DNA from: JASJBU01 sp963790775 | GTDB lineage: Bacteria; Pseudomonadota; Gammaproteobacteria; Chromatiales; Chromatiaceae | Assembly: GCA_963790775.1 (NCBI GenBank) | Contig: CAWBPR010000011.1 | Location: 496,001 to 560,000, forward strand | DNA: 64,000 nt | Direction: 5' to 3' | Part shown: positions 45,191-53,701 of the stretch, piece after piece | How the letters are laid out: every line of letters starts with the position of its first letter | Numbering within the stretch: the first letter of the stretch is position 1 | The notes under the pieces: model-generated | Seen by the model: only the letters and a program-made list of their open reading frames with translations | Told to the model about the DNA's origin: nothing | Databases searched by the model: none | Position numbers and translations under genes: made by a program

Positions 45191-45270
45191 TGCTAATCGG
45201 GACAGACCACGTTTATGTAATCATCGGTGGAGTTCGGCAGAAGTGGTAGGTATTAGTGTCCCCTATTGTC
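45188..45270. repeat. Possible REP-like or degenerate cassette-junction sequence
   Basis: GCTAATCGGGACAGACCACG and further down AGTGTCCCCTATTG form two half-copies of a GGGACAGACCACG motif. Such motifs are familiar as intergenic repeats next to transposase genes. They may instead be remains of a second attC. No transposase is present. Confidence 0.35.
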
Positions 45271-45284
45271 TTGGAAATCACACA

Positions 45285-45689
45285 GTGAAAATATATGGTT
45301 CATGTTTTTGTGGCGCCGTGAGGTACAAGGTAGAAGGGAAGCTGCGTGATGCTCGTTCTTGCCATTGTTCCATGTGTCGCAAAGCCTTCAGTGCACAAGC
45401 TTCTGCATATGCACAGGTAGAGCCAGAAGAATTTTCATGGGTAAGTGGTGAAAATTTACTAACCAGTTACGAATCTAAAAAGGGCGCAGGATTACTTTTT
45501 TGCAGCATCTGCGGCTCAACACTGTGTGGCACACATGAGGGCAAGGTACATGGAGTGACTTTAGGGTGTGTAGACGGTGACCCGGAAATAGAGCTTGGAA
45601 TGCATATTTTTGTTGGTTCTAAAGCCTCCTGGGAGACCATTCCCGAGGGGGTTCCTCAATATGAAGAATGGCCACCGGAAAATGCCTGA
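45285..45689 (+). CDS. GFA-family (CENP-V/glutathione-dependent formaldehyde-activating enzyme) zinc protein
   Basis: The product has about 134 residues from the GTG at 45285 (GGAA nine bases upstream); a longer frame from 45162 overlaps the preceding gene. Zinc-binding cysteines are arranged as GSCFCGAVRY, SCHCSMCRKAF and LFCSICGS, the GFA fold. The true substrate of most such proteins is unknown. GFA genes are frequent integron cargo. The stop codon is followed by TGACAAAGCAATTCAACC, which resembles the beginning of an attC, so this may be a third cassette with a decayed site. Confidence 0.85.
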   Translation: MKIYGSCFCGAVRYKVEGKLRDARSCHCSMCRKAFSAQASAYAQVEPEEFSWVSGENLLTSYESKKGAGLLFCSICGSTLCGTHEGKVHGVTLGCVDGDPEIELGMHIFVGSKASWETIPEGVPQYEEWPPENA

Positions 45690-45861
45690 CAAAGCAATTC
45701 AACCTGTCCGTTTTATCGGGGAAGATCACCTGCAATAGCGTGACTTCGCTCTGTATCTGGGGTAGGAAAAGCATCTGGGTTCGGGATGAAATTCTTAAAC
45801 CGCCAGGATGCCAGTAAAATTATGGTGCACGAGCACCCGCTTTCATGTCAGGAGATTACTC

Positions 45862-46752
45862 ATGAGCTATATGCCAACACTTCGCATGGGATCGATCGGT
45901 CAGCATGTACGAAACCTGCAGTCTGCCTTGAATCTGTGGCCCAAGTCGATCAGCAATCAACTTAATCCGGATGGGATTTTCGGTCCAAAAACCGATGCCA
46001 AGGTCAGGGAATATCAGCGTGGGAATCACCTCGCATGCGATGGAATTGTGGGGTCCATGACGTGGGGAGCCCTCGCGGTCCTTCTGCAACAGGCCCTGCA
46101 AGCAGCGAACCTGGGTGACAGGATCGTGGCTGCGGCTAATAGAGCCTTGAATCTTTGGGGCTGGCCGACAGATGTGAGGCCGAATAAGATGCTGCCATAC
46201 ATAGCGGCGGCTTATTGCGCGGATCCCCAGGATTCCTCGCGCCCGCGGCAAGGCGCCGTGGGACTTGCCACCATTTTTCAGGGCGCCGGGATTTATTCCC
46301 TCAAGTGTTTGTCCATTTCAACCAAAGCAGTAACACAATGGCAAAATCAAACCAACGAGGGGCAGATATGGCGGAACCAGAATGACTTGCCGGCCTGGTG
46401 CGGGATATTCTGCTACTTCGTTTACAGTTTCGCCGGAATCAATATCGGGGGATGGTCGAACCATAAGAGTAACGTCGTGGGTAGAAAATTGCGGACCATC
46501 AACGGTCCGGAAAATGCTTTCAAGGGGTGTATCGGGAACATCACTAAAGGCAATCATCATTTCATCGTGACTGATAATCTGCCGGGCGAGTCCAGAATCC
46601 TGAGTATCGATGGGAATGCCTGGGGGCCGGAGTTCCCTGATAATAATGCTTTGGGGTGTCGTAGTGTGATCAGGAGGAGAAGCTACACGTATCAAACTCT
46701 CAAGTCGGAAAATGCCAGATTTTATTTTCCAGATGTGTCACATATGACCTGA
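45862..46752 (+). CDS. Peptidoglycan-binding domain protein with CHAP-like hydrolase domain
   Basis: The 296-residue protein starts at ATG 45862 with GGAG seven bases upstream. Residues about 8-70 form a PG_binding_1 domain (LRMGSIGQHVRNLQSALNLW, DGIFGPKTDAKVREYQ). The C-terminal half has a CHAP-like triad: Cys in AWCGIFCYFVY, His in NHHFIVTD and an acidic residue in SIDGNA. No signal peptide is evident, so it would need lysis or a secretion system to reach the wall. An endolysin- or effector-like role is possible. Confidence 0.72.
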   Translation: MSYMPTLRMGSIGQHVRNLQSALNLWPKSISNQLNPDGIFGPKTDAKVREYQRGNHLACDGIVGSMTWGALAVLLQQALQAANLGDRIVAAANRALNLWGWPTDVRPNKMLPYIAAAYCADPQDSSRPRQGAVGLATIFQGAGIYSLKCLSISTKAVTQWQNQTNEGQIWRNQNDLPAWCGIFCYFVYSFAGINIGGWSNHKSNVVGRKLRTINGPENAFKGCIGNITKGNHHFIVTDNLPGESRILSIDGNAWGPEFPDNNALGCRSVIRRRSYTYQTLKSENARFYFPDVSHMT

Positions 46753-46920
46753 GTCTTGATGTCCTGAAGCCGATCTCGATGCTTTGCGGCAAGGTCGCTG
46801 CAACCTGGCCCTGCCGATATTCCAGCGCCTTTGATATGCGCTGGAGCAATCGATCATTTCAGGAACTGACGTTTCCTGGGGAGCCGTCAGCTTGAGCACT
46901 GAGGCAATAAGCGGGGAATA

Positions 46921-46997
46921 TGGCGGAGCGGACGGGACTCGAACCCGCGACCACCGGCGTGACAGGCCGGTATTCTAACCAACTGAACTACCGCTCC
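46921..46997 (-). tRNA. tRNA-Asp (GTC)
   Basis: On the minus strand the sequence folds as a standard tRNA: acceptor GGAGCGG/CCGCTCC, D-arm TAGTTCAGTTGGTTAGA, anticodon loop CTGTCAC with anticodon GTC, T-arm GCGGGTTCGAGTCCCGT and an encoded CCA (46921-46923). It is 77 bases with CCA. An inverted-repeat element begins four bases upstream of its 5' end. Confidence 0.96.
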
Positions 46998-47001
46998 GTT
47001 G

Positions 47002-47242
47002 AACCTAGGAAGAGCAGCTGGCCGCAGAACAATACTTGTTGTGCCACTTCAAAAGTAGCTGTACATGCACCATTCAAGCAGACTCACAGAATGAGATCCG
47101 CTACAAGCCCAGAGAGCAACGTATGGCACCGCTTTACCCTGCAAAAACGCGCTGTAAGGGTGGACCATTACTGCGAAATTTTGCTGCGCATCTCAGTGAA
47201 ATACGTTGCTCTCAGAACCTGTCCAGCTGCTCTTCCTAGGTT
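47002..47242. mobile_element. 241-bp inverted-repeat element (MITE-like) beside tRNA-Asp
   Basis: Perfect 20-bp terminal inverted repeats (47002-47021 and 47223-47242; outer ends AACCTAGGAAGAGC and GCTCTTCCTAGGTT) bound an interior that contains another perfect 13-bp inverted pair, GAGAGCAACGTAT (47112-47124) and its complement (47201-47213). It has no coding capacity that I would trust. No target duplication was obvious. It fills the gap 46998-47298. Confidence 0.6.
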
Positions 47243-47298
47243 GGAGAGCGCGCTAGTTTAATGTTTTTTACTGTCCGGTCAACCAGTTTTCAAGGCCA

Positions 47299-48108
47299 TC
47301 AGCTTTTATTATTTTGTTCCAGCCAGTCGACCCAGGATTCAAACAGCATCTGATTGACGGCTGCCTTTGCAACCTTGGGCCGCAGGTTATCGGTATACGC
47401 CGCTGATTTCTCGAATCCGTCAGCCAGACTGAATACGCCACCCGCCTCGGTAAAGATCAGCCTGCCTGCGGCAAAGTCCCACAGCCGTTGCCCTCCATGC
47501 AGGTAGAGCTGCAGCCTGCCGGCAGCCAGCCAGCACCAGTCCAGCGCCACGCTGCCGATGCTGCGCTGGGAACGGTAGGGTGGGTGGGTGGCCAGATTGC
47601 AGGCCAGGGTTGCAGGCAGCCGTTTCAGGTCCACCATCGCAACGGTGTCGGAGAGCGCCGATACACCTTCGCCAAGCTGTAGATGATGGCCGTTCAGCCA
47701 GGCGCCCCGGCCGGTCTGGGCGTGGAAACACTCCTTACGCATCGGGTCGTAGATGATCCCCAGTTGGGTTTCGCCCTCTTTGACATAGGCCAGGGAGACT
47801 GCAAAGCAGGGCATGCCGGCGACAAAGTTGGCGGTGCCGTCCAGTGGATCGAGACACCAGAAGCCGGTGCTGGATTCATTCATCACATGCTGTTGTTCTG
47901 CAGCAGACATCTCTTCACCGAGAAGGGGAATCTCGGGATAAAATACCGAGAGCATAGTGCTGATGTGGCTCTGGATGGCGAGATCTGTGGCAGTGACCAG
48001 GGTGCCGTCAGCTTTGGTGCTGCTGTCTGTCTGCTGATACCTGGGTATCAATTCTTCATCGGCTGTGTCGATAACCAGCTTTGTCAGTCGTGCGATATCG
48101 AATTCCAT
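47299..48108 (-). CDS. Inositol-monophosphatase-family phosphatase
   Basis: This 269-residue enzyme from ATG 48108 has the metal- and phosphate-binding motifs of the family: EEMSAAE (Glu), WCLDPLDGTANFVAGMP (DPxDGT) and LHGGQRLWDFAAGRLIFTEAGG (WDxAAG). The frame is open further upstream, but the family begins here with EFDIARLTKLVIDTADEEL. The substrate could be inositol phosphate, PAP or fructose-1,6-bisphosphate. It is isolated and reads toward the inverted-repeat element. Confidence 0.9.
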   Translation of the reverse strand: MEFDIARLTKLVIDTADEELIPRYQQTDSSTKADGTLVTATDLAIQSHISTMLSVFYPEIPLLGEEMSAAEQQHVMNESSTGFWCLDPLDGTANFVAGMPCFAVSLAYVKEGETQLGIIYDPMRKECFHAQTGRGAWLNGHHLQLGEGVSALSDTVAMVDLKRLPATLACNLATHPPYRSQRSIGSVALDWCWLAAGRLQLYLHGGQRLWDFAAGRLIFTEAGGVFSLADGFEKSAAYTDNLRPKVAKAAVNQMLFESWVDWLEQNNKS

Positions 48109-48222
48109 GCTCAATCTTGCCTTGTATGGATAATGGGTTTGCGTAATATCAACGATTCGGAACACTGTGGTGTGAAATAGTAACCCAATTGCCATCCAGT
48201 CAGAACAATGGAGCCATACGCC

Positions 48223-48768
48223 ATGCTTTTCGAGGTCGACGATGCCATCCGCAAGCGGGCCAAGACGCCACACGAACTGTCGATGATGAACCTGGTCGCT
48301 TTTCACCTGATCGCCGCGCCGGCCGCCATTGTACTGGATATCGGACTGCTGGGTTTTCTCGTGCCCCTGGTGCTTTCGCTCTCTTTTATCGCATTTGTCT
48401 GGATTCGCGCTCAACGAGCAAAACACAGGGATGCCTGGTTCGTGGCGGCCCACTGGCGTCTGTCAGCCAGCAGGACCAGGATCCTGATGGTTGGTTATCT
48501 GATTACCGCGACTATCCTCGGCTTCGCCTTTCTTGCCACCTCCGGGAGTTCCAAGAGTGACATCATGATGGTGGCGCTATCCCGGGTGGCCGCCGTGCCG
48601 GTTTTGATCACCGTGATGGTCTGCTTCGTACTGGAGTCAGGTTCGATCTACCAGGCCGGCAGGGGAGAGGTGCCGGATGGCGTGGCAAAGCATTTTCCTC
48701 CGCCGGATGAGCTGGTGGTAATCGAGGGACCAAAACCGGATTTCGCGGATACACCTGCCGATAGCTGA
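48223..48768 (+). CDS. Hypothetical membrane protein with four segments
   Basis: This protein has about 181 residues from ATG 48223 (GGAG nine bases upstream); an ATG at 48208 is possible. Hydrophobic segments include MMNLVAFHLIAAPAAIVLDI, LLGFLVPLVLSLSFIAFVWI, LMVGYLITATILGFAFLAT and VAAVPVLITVMVCFVL. A Pro-rich acidic tail follows. I do not recognise a family. It is divergent from the IMPase-like gene. Confidence 0.65.
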   Translation: MLFEVDDAIRKRAKTPHELSMMNLVAFHLIAAPAAIVLDIGLLGFLVPLVLSLSFIAFVWIRAQRAKHRDAWFVAAHWRLSASRTRILMVGYLITATILGFAFLATSGSSKSDIMMVALSRVAAVPVLITVMVCFVLESGSIYQAGRGEVPDGVAKHFPPPDELVVIEGPKPDFADTPADS

Positions 48769-49024
48769 TACGCTGCCGGCGCAACGATCATTGGATTGGG
48801 TGCGCCGGATCAGGATGCAGCCTGCATGCTTCCCATTTAGTTGGATAATCATTACCATGGCTCATCTATAAATACTGTCTCGAAAGTAATTGCATGCGAG
48901 TGCTCCTGACACGCCATGAATACCTCCCTGTACGCTCGACGACGGGGCCCTCCCTGTTGACGGTCGTGACCTCAAGCAGGCGATTACTTTCACAACGTTC
49001 ATACCTCTACACAAGGAGTCACTG

Positions 49025-49682
49025 ATGGTGCGACGGAAAATATTGTTTGCCGTGGTCACGGGCCTGTTCTGTCTGATCCCGCCATTTGCATTGGCCTCAA
49101 CCCCGGTTCAGGAATCAGACATGGTTCCTTCGGCAGAGGCGCCGCTGATTTTGGCACAGGGGCCTGGCTCTGACCCCTGGTATGACAATGAACTGGGTAA
49201 GCGTCGTGGCGGTCCCGGTTATGGTCAGGGACCCGGAGGCTCTGGATTTGGTAGAGGTCCTGGTCTGGGACGCGGCGGACCCGGTGCAGGTCGCGGGTCC
49301 GGCTTTGGCCCCAGGCATGGGTGGAGACAGTCGGGCCGCGGTTATGGCCGGGGTGGACCTGGCTCAGGCCCTGGCCCGATGGGTCCCGGATATGGCCCAG
49401 GCAAGCCTGGTTTCGGCCGCGAATTTGGCGCCGGTGGTGGACCTGGCTCTGGTCCTGGCCCCATGGGTCCCGGATATGGCCCAGGCAAGCCTGGTTTCGG
49501 CCGCGAATTTGGCGCCTGGTGCTGGTCCTGGCTCTGGTCCCGGCCCCATGGGTCCCGGATACGGTCCAGGTAAGCCTGGTTACGGCCGCGAATTTGGCGC
49601 TGGTGGTGGCCCTCCAGGTTCCGGTCCCGGCCCGAAAGGTCCTGGATATGGACCCGGTTATCCAGGTTATGGCCAACCCTGA
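49025..49682 (+). pseudogene. Secreted Gly/Pro-rich repeat protein, one-base frameshift
   Basis: The protein has a clear signal peptide (ILFAVVTGLFCLIPPFALAS) and, after a short linker, low-complexity repeats of the type GPMGPGYGPGKPGFGREFGA. Three copies of an 84-base DNA unit start near 49379, 49463 and 49548. The spacing from the second to the third copy is 85, exactly where the frame breaks (near 49513-49519): the old frame runs into a Trp-rich tail, while the repaired frame continues GAGPGSGPGPMGPGYG to GYPGYGQP at 49682. This shows one inserted base. It may form an extracellular matrix; the function is unknown. Confidence 0.72.
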
Positions 49683-49978
49683 TATAATAGCGTGATGACA
49701 TTTATCTCCGGCTCAGGTGCTCGGAATCAATAATTCACCCCATCCTGCCTTGCGTGAATCGAGTCTGTTCATGCATGCCGTCAGCATCAGGCAAGTGTTG
49801 CATGATGGCGTAGCCGTGCGCGCCTTGCTGAGTCTTCAATTTAAGCCAGCAAAAAGCAAAGCAGGCAAAAGATATCAATCGGTTAATCATGGCTGATCCA
49901 TTGATTAACCTTTGATTTCAGTGTAAAAGCTGATTACTTCGATAAAACTATTATTCACCTTGTGAGGAGAAGAGCGGT

Positions 49979-50182
49979 ATGAGTACAGGTACAGTAAAGT
50001 GGTTCAGTGCAGATAAAGGTTTTGGTTTCATCACTCCCGATGATGGAGGGAAGGATCTGTTCGTGCACCATTCTGAAATCAAGAGTTCGGGCTATGCAAC
50101 GCTCAACGATGGTCAGAAAGTAGAATTCGAAGTTGGACAGGGACAGAAAGGCCCCTGTGCAACAAAAGTTGTGGCGGTCTGA
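49979..50182 (+). CDS. Cold-shock protein (CspA family)
   Basis: The 67-residue single-domain RNA chaperone has RNP1 KGFGFITP and RNP2 LFVHHSEI in the CSD fold. TGAGGAG precedes the ATG by ten bases. A leader of perhaps 100 bases or more (49683-49978 holds no other gene or repeat that I can see) may be the usual thermosensitive csp leader. A terminator hairpin follows. Confidence 0.95.
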   Translation: MSTGTVKWFSADKGFGFITPDDGGKDLFVHHSEIKSSGYATLNDGQKVEFEVGQGQKGPCATKVVAV

Positions 50183-50213
50183 TTGAACTAGTCAGTTATG
50201 CCGTAATATGACA

Positions 50214-50253
50214 CTAACAGTCAGGCCCCTCGATGGGGTGCGCCTGCTGTTAG
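50214..50253 (+). terminator. Hairpin terminator of the cold-shock gene
   Basis: CTAACAG-T-CAGGC with CCCC/GGGG inside pairs to GCCTG-CTGTTAG; TTGTATTTTT follows. It lies 32 bases past the stop codon. Confidence 0.82.
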
Positions 50254-50417
50254 CGTTGTATTTTTAAGATAGTAAAATCATACAACTGCTCATCGCAGTT
50301 ATCTTCGTGGCAGTATCCGTTTATCAAGCAACCAGCATCAGCTGACCTATAGCAGCAGTTGGGAAGTTTGCCCGTTCAAACAACAGCCCTTTTAGCATTG
50401 CAGTAAAGATAAGCGAG

Positions 50418-51035
50418 ATGCGCGATAAAGGAAAAATCACGGCTTGGAACGATAAAAAGGGATTTGGATTTATCACGCCGCTGGCCGGTGGAAAACAGGT
50501 CTTCATTCATATCAAGGCCTTCAACAACCGAAACAGACGCCCTGAGTTAAATCAACTGGTAAGCTACGCCTTATCAAAAGACAAGCAGGGCAGGCTATGT
50601 GCTGCAAAGGCAACATTGGCAGGGGATCGACTTTTACCAGAGTCAAAAAGGATCAATAACACACTGCCGGTAATTGGCGCTGTTTTATTTCTTGTCCTGG
50701 TTGGGGCCTCTGTTGTTGCATCCAAACTGCCGCTTCAGGTACTCGTTTTGTATCTGGTCGCCAGTCTCGCCACATTCATCGTCTACGCATTTGATAAATC
50801 GGCAGCCAGAAAAGGGGGCAGGCGAACCCCGGAAAGCAACCTGCATCTGTTATCGCTGGTTGGCGGCTGGCCTGGGGCGATCGTCGCCCAACAAAAACTG
50901 CGCCACAAGTCCAGGAAACCCTCTTTCCGCGCAGTTTTTTGGGTAACGGTGTTGCTGAACTGTGGTGTTTTCGTCTGGCTTTTCACGCCAGGCGGAGTGG
51001 CTACCCTGCAATTATTGACGGCGCTTTCTGGATGA
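50418..51035 (+). CDS. Cold-shock domain plus DUF1294 membrane protein
   Basis: The 205-residue protein has an N-terminal cold-shock domain (GKITAWNDKKGFGFITPLAGGKQVFIHI) and a C-terminal DUF1294 region with about four helices and its signature (FDKSAARKGGRRTPESNLHLLSLVGGWPGAIVAQQKLRHKS). This fusion is common in Gammaproteobacteria; it may tether RNA binding to the membrane, but no function is established. It is separate from the preceding csp unit. Confidence 0.92.
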   Translation: MRDKGKITAWNDKKGFGFITPLAGGKQVFIHIKAFNNRNRRPELNQLVSYALSKDKQGRLCAAKATLAGDRLLPESKRINNTLPVIGAVLFLVLVGASVVASKLPLQVLVLYLVASLATFIVYAFDKSAARKGGRRTPESNLHLLSLVGGWPGAIVAQQKLRHKSRKPSFRAVFWVTVLLNCGVFVWLFTPGGVATLQLLTALSG

Positions 51036-51090
51036 GATATATCGAGCGTGAGATGCGCGGAATAATGTATCCAAATTCAGGATAAATATC

Positions 51091-51339
51091 ATGGATATTC
51101 AGACACTAACAACGTTCTTTATGTGGTGTACGGTGATCAATGGCACCCTGTTGCTGCTCTGGATCGGGGTGTATTCACTGGCCCCGGATCTGGTGTATCG
51201 GACGCAGAGCAAATGGTTTCCCATGCCCCGGGAAACCTTCAATGTGATCTTTTATTCGTTCCTTGGATTGTTCAAAATTGCCTTTCTGATTTTCAATGTC
51301 GTTCCCTATGCGGCTTTATCGGTCGTCGGTTTAAAATGA
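51091..51339 (+). CDS. Small DUF6868-like membrane protein
   Basis: The 82-residue protein has two membrane helices (FFMWCTVINGTLLLLWIGVY and FYSFLGLFKIAFLIFNVVPY) separated by an amphipathic linker with SKWFPMPRETF. This matches the DUF6868 pattern known from marine Gammaproteobacteria, for which no function is known. It sits between the CSD-DUF1294 gene and chrA and may be a single unit. Confidence 0.75.
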   Translation: MDIQTLTTFFMWCTVINGTLLLLWIGVYSLAPDLVYRTQSKWFPMPRETFNVIFYSFLGLFKIAFLIFNVVPYAALSVVGLK

Positions 51340-51450
51340 TCACCTGAAGGCATACTTCAAAAGGCTTTTCCAATGCGCATCCATGCCTGCTATATGAAGG
51401 CCGCGGATCGTTCTTAGATCTCAAACAAAAGAGTAATAATCAAAGTGACG

Positions 51451-52793
51451 ATGATTACCCAAGATATACCAGGAAAGCCGGATCCAGTGCCATTCCTGGA
51501 GGCCTTCATGTATTGGCTCAAGCTGGGTTTATCAGCTTTGGTGGGCCGGCTGGACAGATAAGCATGATGCACCAGGAGTTGGTGGAGAAACGCAGGTGGA
51601 TTTCTGAGCATCGTTTTTTGCATGCGTTGAATTACACAATGGTACTGCCGGGCCCGGAGGCGCAGCAATTAGCCACTTATATCGGCTGGTTGATGCATGG
51701 TGTATGGGGCGGTATTGCGGCGGGTGTGCTATTTGTATTGCCCTCGTTATTCATTCTCATCGGTCTTACCTGGATCTATCTGGCGTATGGCAATATGCCG
51801 GCGGTCGAGGGCATTTTGTACGGGATCAAACCTGCCGTTACAGCCATTGTTGTATTTGCGGCCTACCGCATAGGCTCCAGAGCCTTGAAGAATAATATCC
51901 TTCGTTTTATGGCGGTTCTGGCGTTCGTGGCGATCTTCGCCTTTGATGTGCCTTTTCCATATATCGTACTTATGGCCGGCATCATCGGGTATGCCGGATC
52001 ACACTTCGCGCCTGATAAATTCAAGTCGGGTGGGCATCATACGGATTCCAAAGATTCCTACGGCCCCGCGCTTATCGATGATGACACCCCTGTTCCGGGG
52101 CATGCTCAGTTCAACTGGAGCAGAGTTATTGTCTTTTCTCTGGCAGGGCTGTTTATCTGGGGCGCTGTGATGATAGGCCTGTCGAATGCGTACGGCTGGG
52201 AAGGCGTACTCACGCAAATGGGTTGGTTTTTTACCAAGGCGGCGCTCGTCACCTTTGGCGGCGCCTATGCTGTTTTGCCCTATGTCTACCAAGGTGGTGT
52301 TGAACACTACGCATGGTTGAGCGGAACGCAAATGATTGATGGTCTTGCACTGGGTGAAACAACCCCTGGCCCGCTGATCATGGTGGTCGCGTTCGTGGGT
52401 TTTGTCGGCGGCTGGACTAAAGAGATATTCGGGCCGGAAATGCTCCCTCTGGCAGGTGCGGCGGGCGCAAGTATCGCCACACTGTTTACGTTTCTGCCAT
52501 CCTTTCTTTTTATCCTGCTGGGTGGGCCGGCGGTTGAGGCGACGCGGGGTGATCTAAAATTCACCGCGCCGTTGACTGGTATCACCGCTGCCGTGGTGGG
52601 TGTTATTCTCAATCTGGCAGTATTTTTTGCATACCATGTACTCTGGCCACAAGGTTTCGAAGGCAGATTTGAATGGTTCTCAGCCTTGATAGGGGGCATA
52701 GCGTTTGTTGCGCTATTCAAATACAAGCTAGGTATTGTTACTGTGATAGGCGCATGTGCTGTTGTCGGTCTGGGTTACTCCTTGCTGCTGTAG
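51451..52793 (+). pseudogene. chrA: Chromate transporter ChrA, one-base frameshift near its start
   Basis: The repaired protein has about 447 residues and two CHR domains, each with the GGP motif (SFGGPAGQISMMHQELVE, and TFGGAYAVLPYVYQGGVE in the second). The gene begins at ATG 51451 (ITQDIPGKPDP, FLEAFMYWLKLG). After that the frame breaks at about 51526: TTTATCAGC should read L-G-F-I-S-F-G-G, which needs one more T. Downstream the frame is intact to the end. ChrA exports chromate, usually by proton antiport. No chrB or other resistance gene is next to it. Confidence 0.9.
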
Positions 52794-52874
52794 TCAGGGC
52801 CGCGGAAAAATTAAATCATCCCATTTTTTCAGATCGGCTTAGATTGTGGGCAGGACAGTTGCGGATAATATGAA

Positions 52875-53132
52875 ATGCCAATTATTGAATTTTCAAAAGA
52901 AGAGAAAGCGCAAATGATTCCTCTTATTCAGAACTACCTGAGAGAAGAGTTGGATTGTGATGCCGGGAGTTTTGACGCAGAGTTTCTCTTAGACTTCTTT
53001 GCAAGGGAGATGGGCGGATTTTTCTACAATCGGGCATTGATGGATGTGCATGCCTTGCTGGAGAATCAGCTGGATTCCATGTCGGACTCCATTTATGCAC
53101 TTGAGAAGCCGGTTGCTTTTGATAAAAGATAG
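52875..53132 (+). CDS. DUF2164 family protein
   Basis: The 85-residue protein matches the DUF2164 pattern: FSKEEKAQMIPLIQNYLREELD, FDAEFLLDFFAREMGGFFYNRALMDV and the closing DSMSDSIYALEKP. It is soluble and helical, with an unknown function. It follows chrA by 81 bases on the same strand. Confidence 0.88.
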   Translation: MPIIEFSKEEKAQMIPLIQNYLREELDCDAGSFDAEFLLDFFAREMGGFFYNRALMDVHALLENQLDSMSDSIYALEKPVAFDKR

Positions 53133-53251
53133 TTGTGTCGCTGTAATAATTTCAAATCTGTGCGATTAACGGGGCCAGGCGATAAGCGCGGCATCGTTTT
53201 GTGCAGAGCATCGGGCGTACATGATTTTATATAAACTGGATTTTGGCTGAT

Positions 53252-53671
53252 ATGGATGAGATCGAAAACCCTGAGGTTGCAGAAGTATTCAATAATTATC
53301 CAGAACGCATCCGTGAAAAATTGATGGTCCTTCGTCAACTGATCCTGGAAACGGCATTGGAATCGGCACACGACAATAATTTGCTTGAAACACTCAAGTG
53401 GGGAGAGCCGAGTTATCTTACAAGGGGAGGCAGTACAATCAGAGTAGGATGGAGTAGCTCACAACCAGCTCAATATGCACTGTACTTTCATTGTAAAACC
53501 AAATTGGTCGACACCTTCAAAGAGCTTTACAGCGATACATTTAAGTTTGAAGGCAACAGAGCCATTATATTTAATGAATGCGACGAACTGCCAGTCAATG
53601 AATTGAAACATTGCATTGCGTTGTCACTCACCTATCACAGTAGAAAACACCTTCCGATGTTAGGCGTCTGA
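53252..53671 (+). CDS. DUF1801 (YdhG-like) protein
   Basis: The product has about 139 residues from ATG 53252; a TTG at 53243 is a weaker alternative. The pattern PEVAEVFNNYPERIREKLMVLRQLIL, LKWGEPSYL and CDELPVNELKHCIALSLTYHSRKHL is that of DUF1801. Proteins of this fold have no settled activity. No partner is evident. Confidence 0.85.
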   Translation: MDEIENPEVAEVFNNYPERIREKLMVLRQLILETALESAHDNNLLETLKWGEPSYLTRGGSTIRVGWSSSQPAQYALYFHCKTKLVDTFKELYSDTFKFEGNRAIIFNECDELPVNELKHCIALSLTYHSRKHLPMLGV

Positions 53672-53701
53672 TCCTCTCCAGCGGTTCATTCCAGGTTTAG
53701 G

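Noticed and set aside
45285..45689. Formaldehyde detoxification role for the GFA protein
   Set aside because: The family name is historical; most members have no shown activity, and no glutathione-dependent dehydrogenase is nearby.
46920..47261. Plus-strand frame over the tRNA-Asp and inverted-repeat element
   Set aside because: It reads through a tRNA gene antisense and a repeat; it is not a protein.
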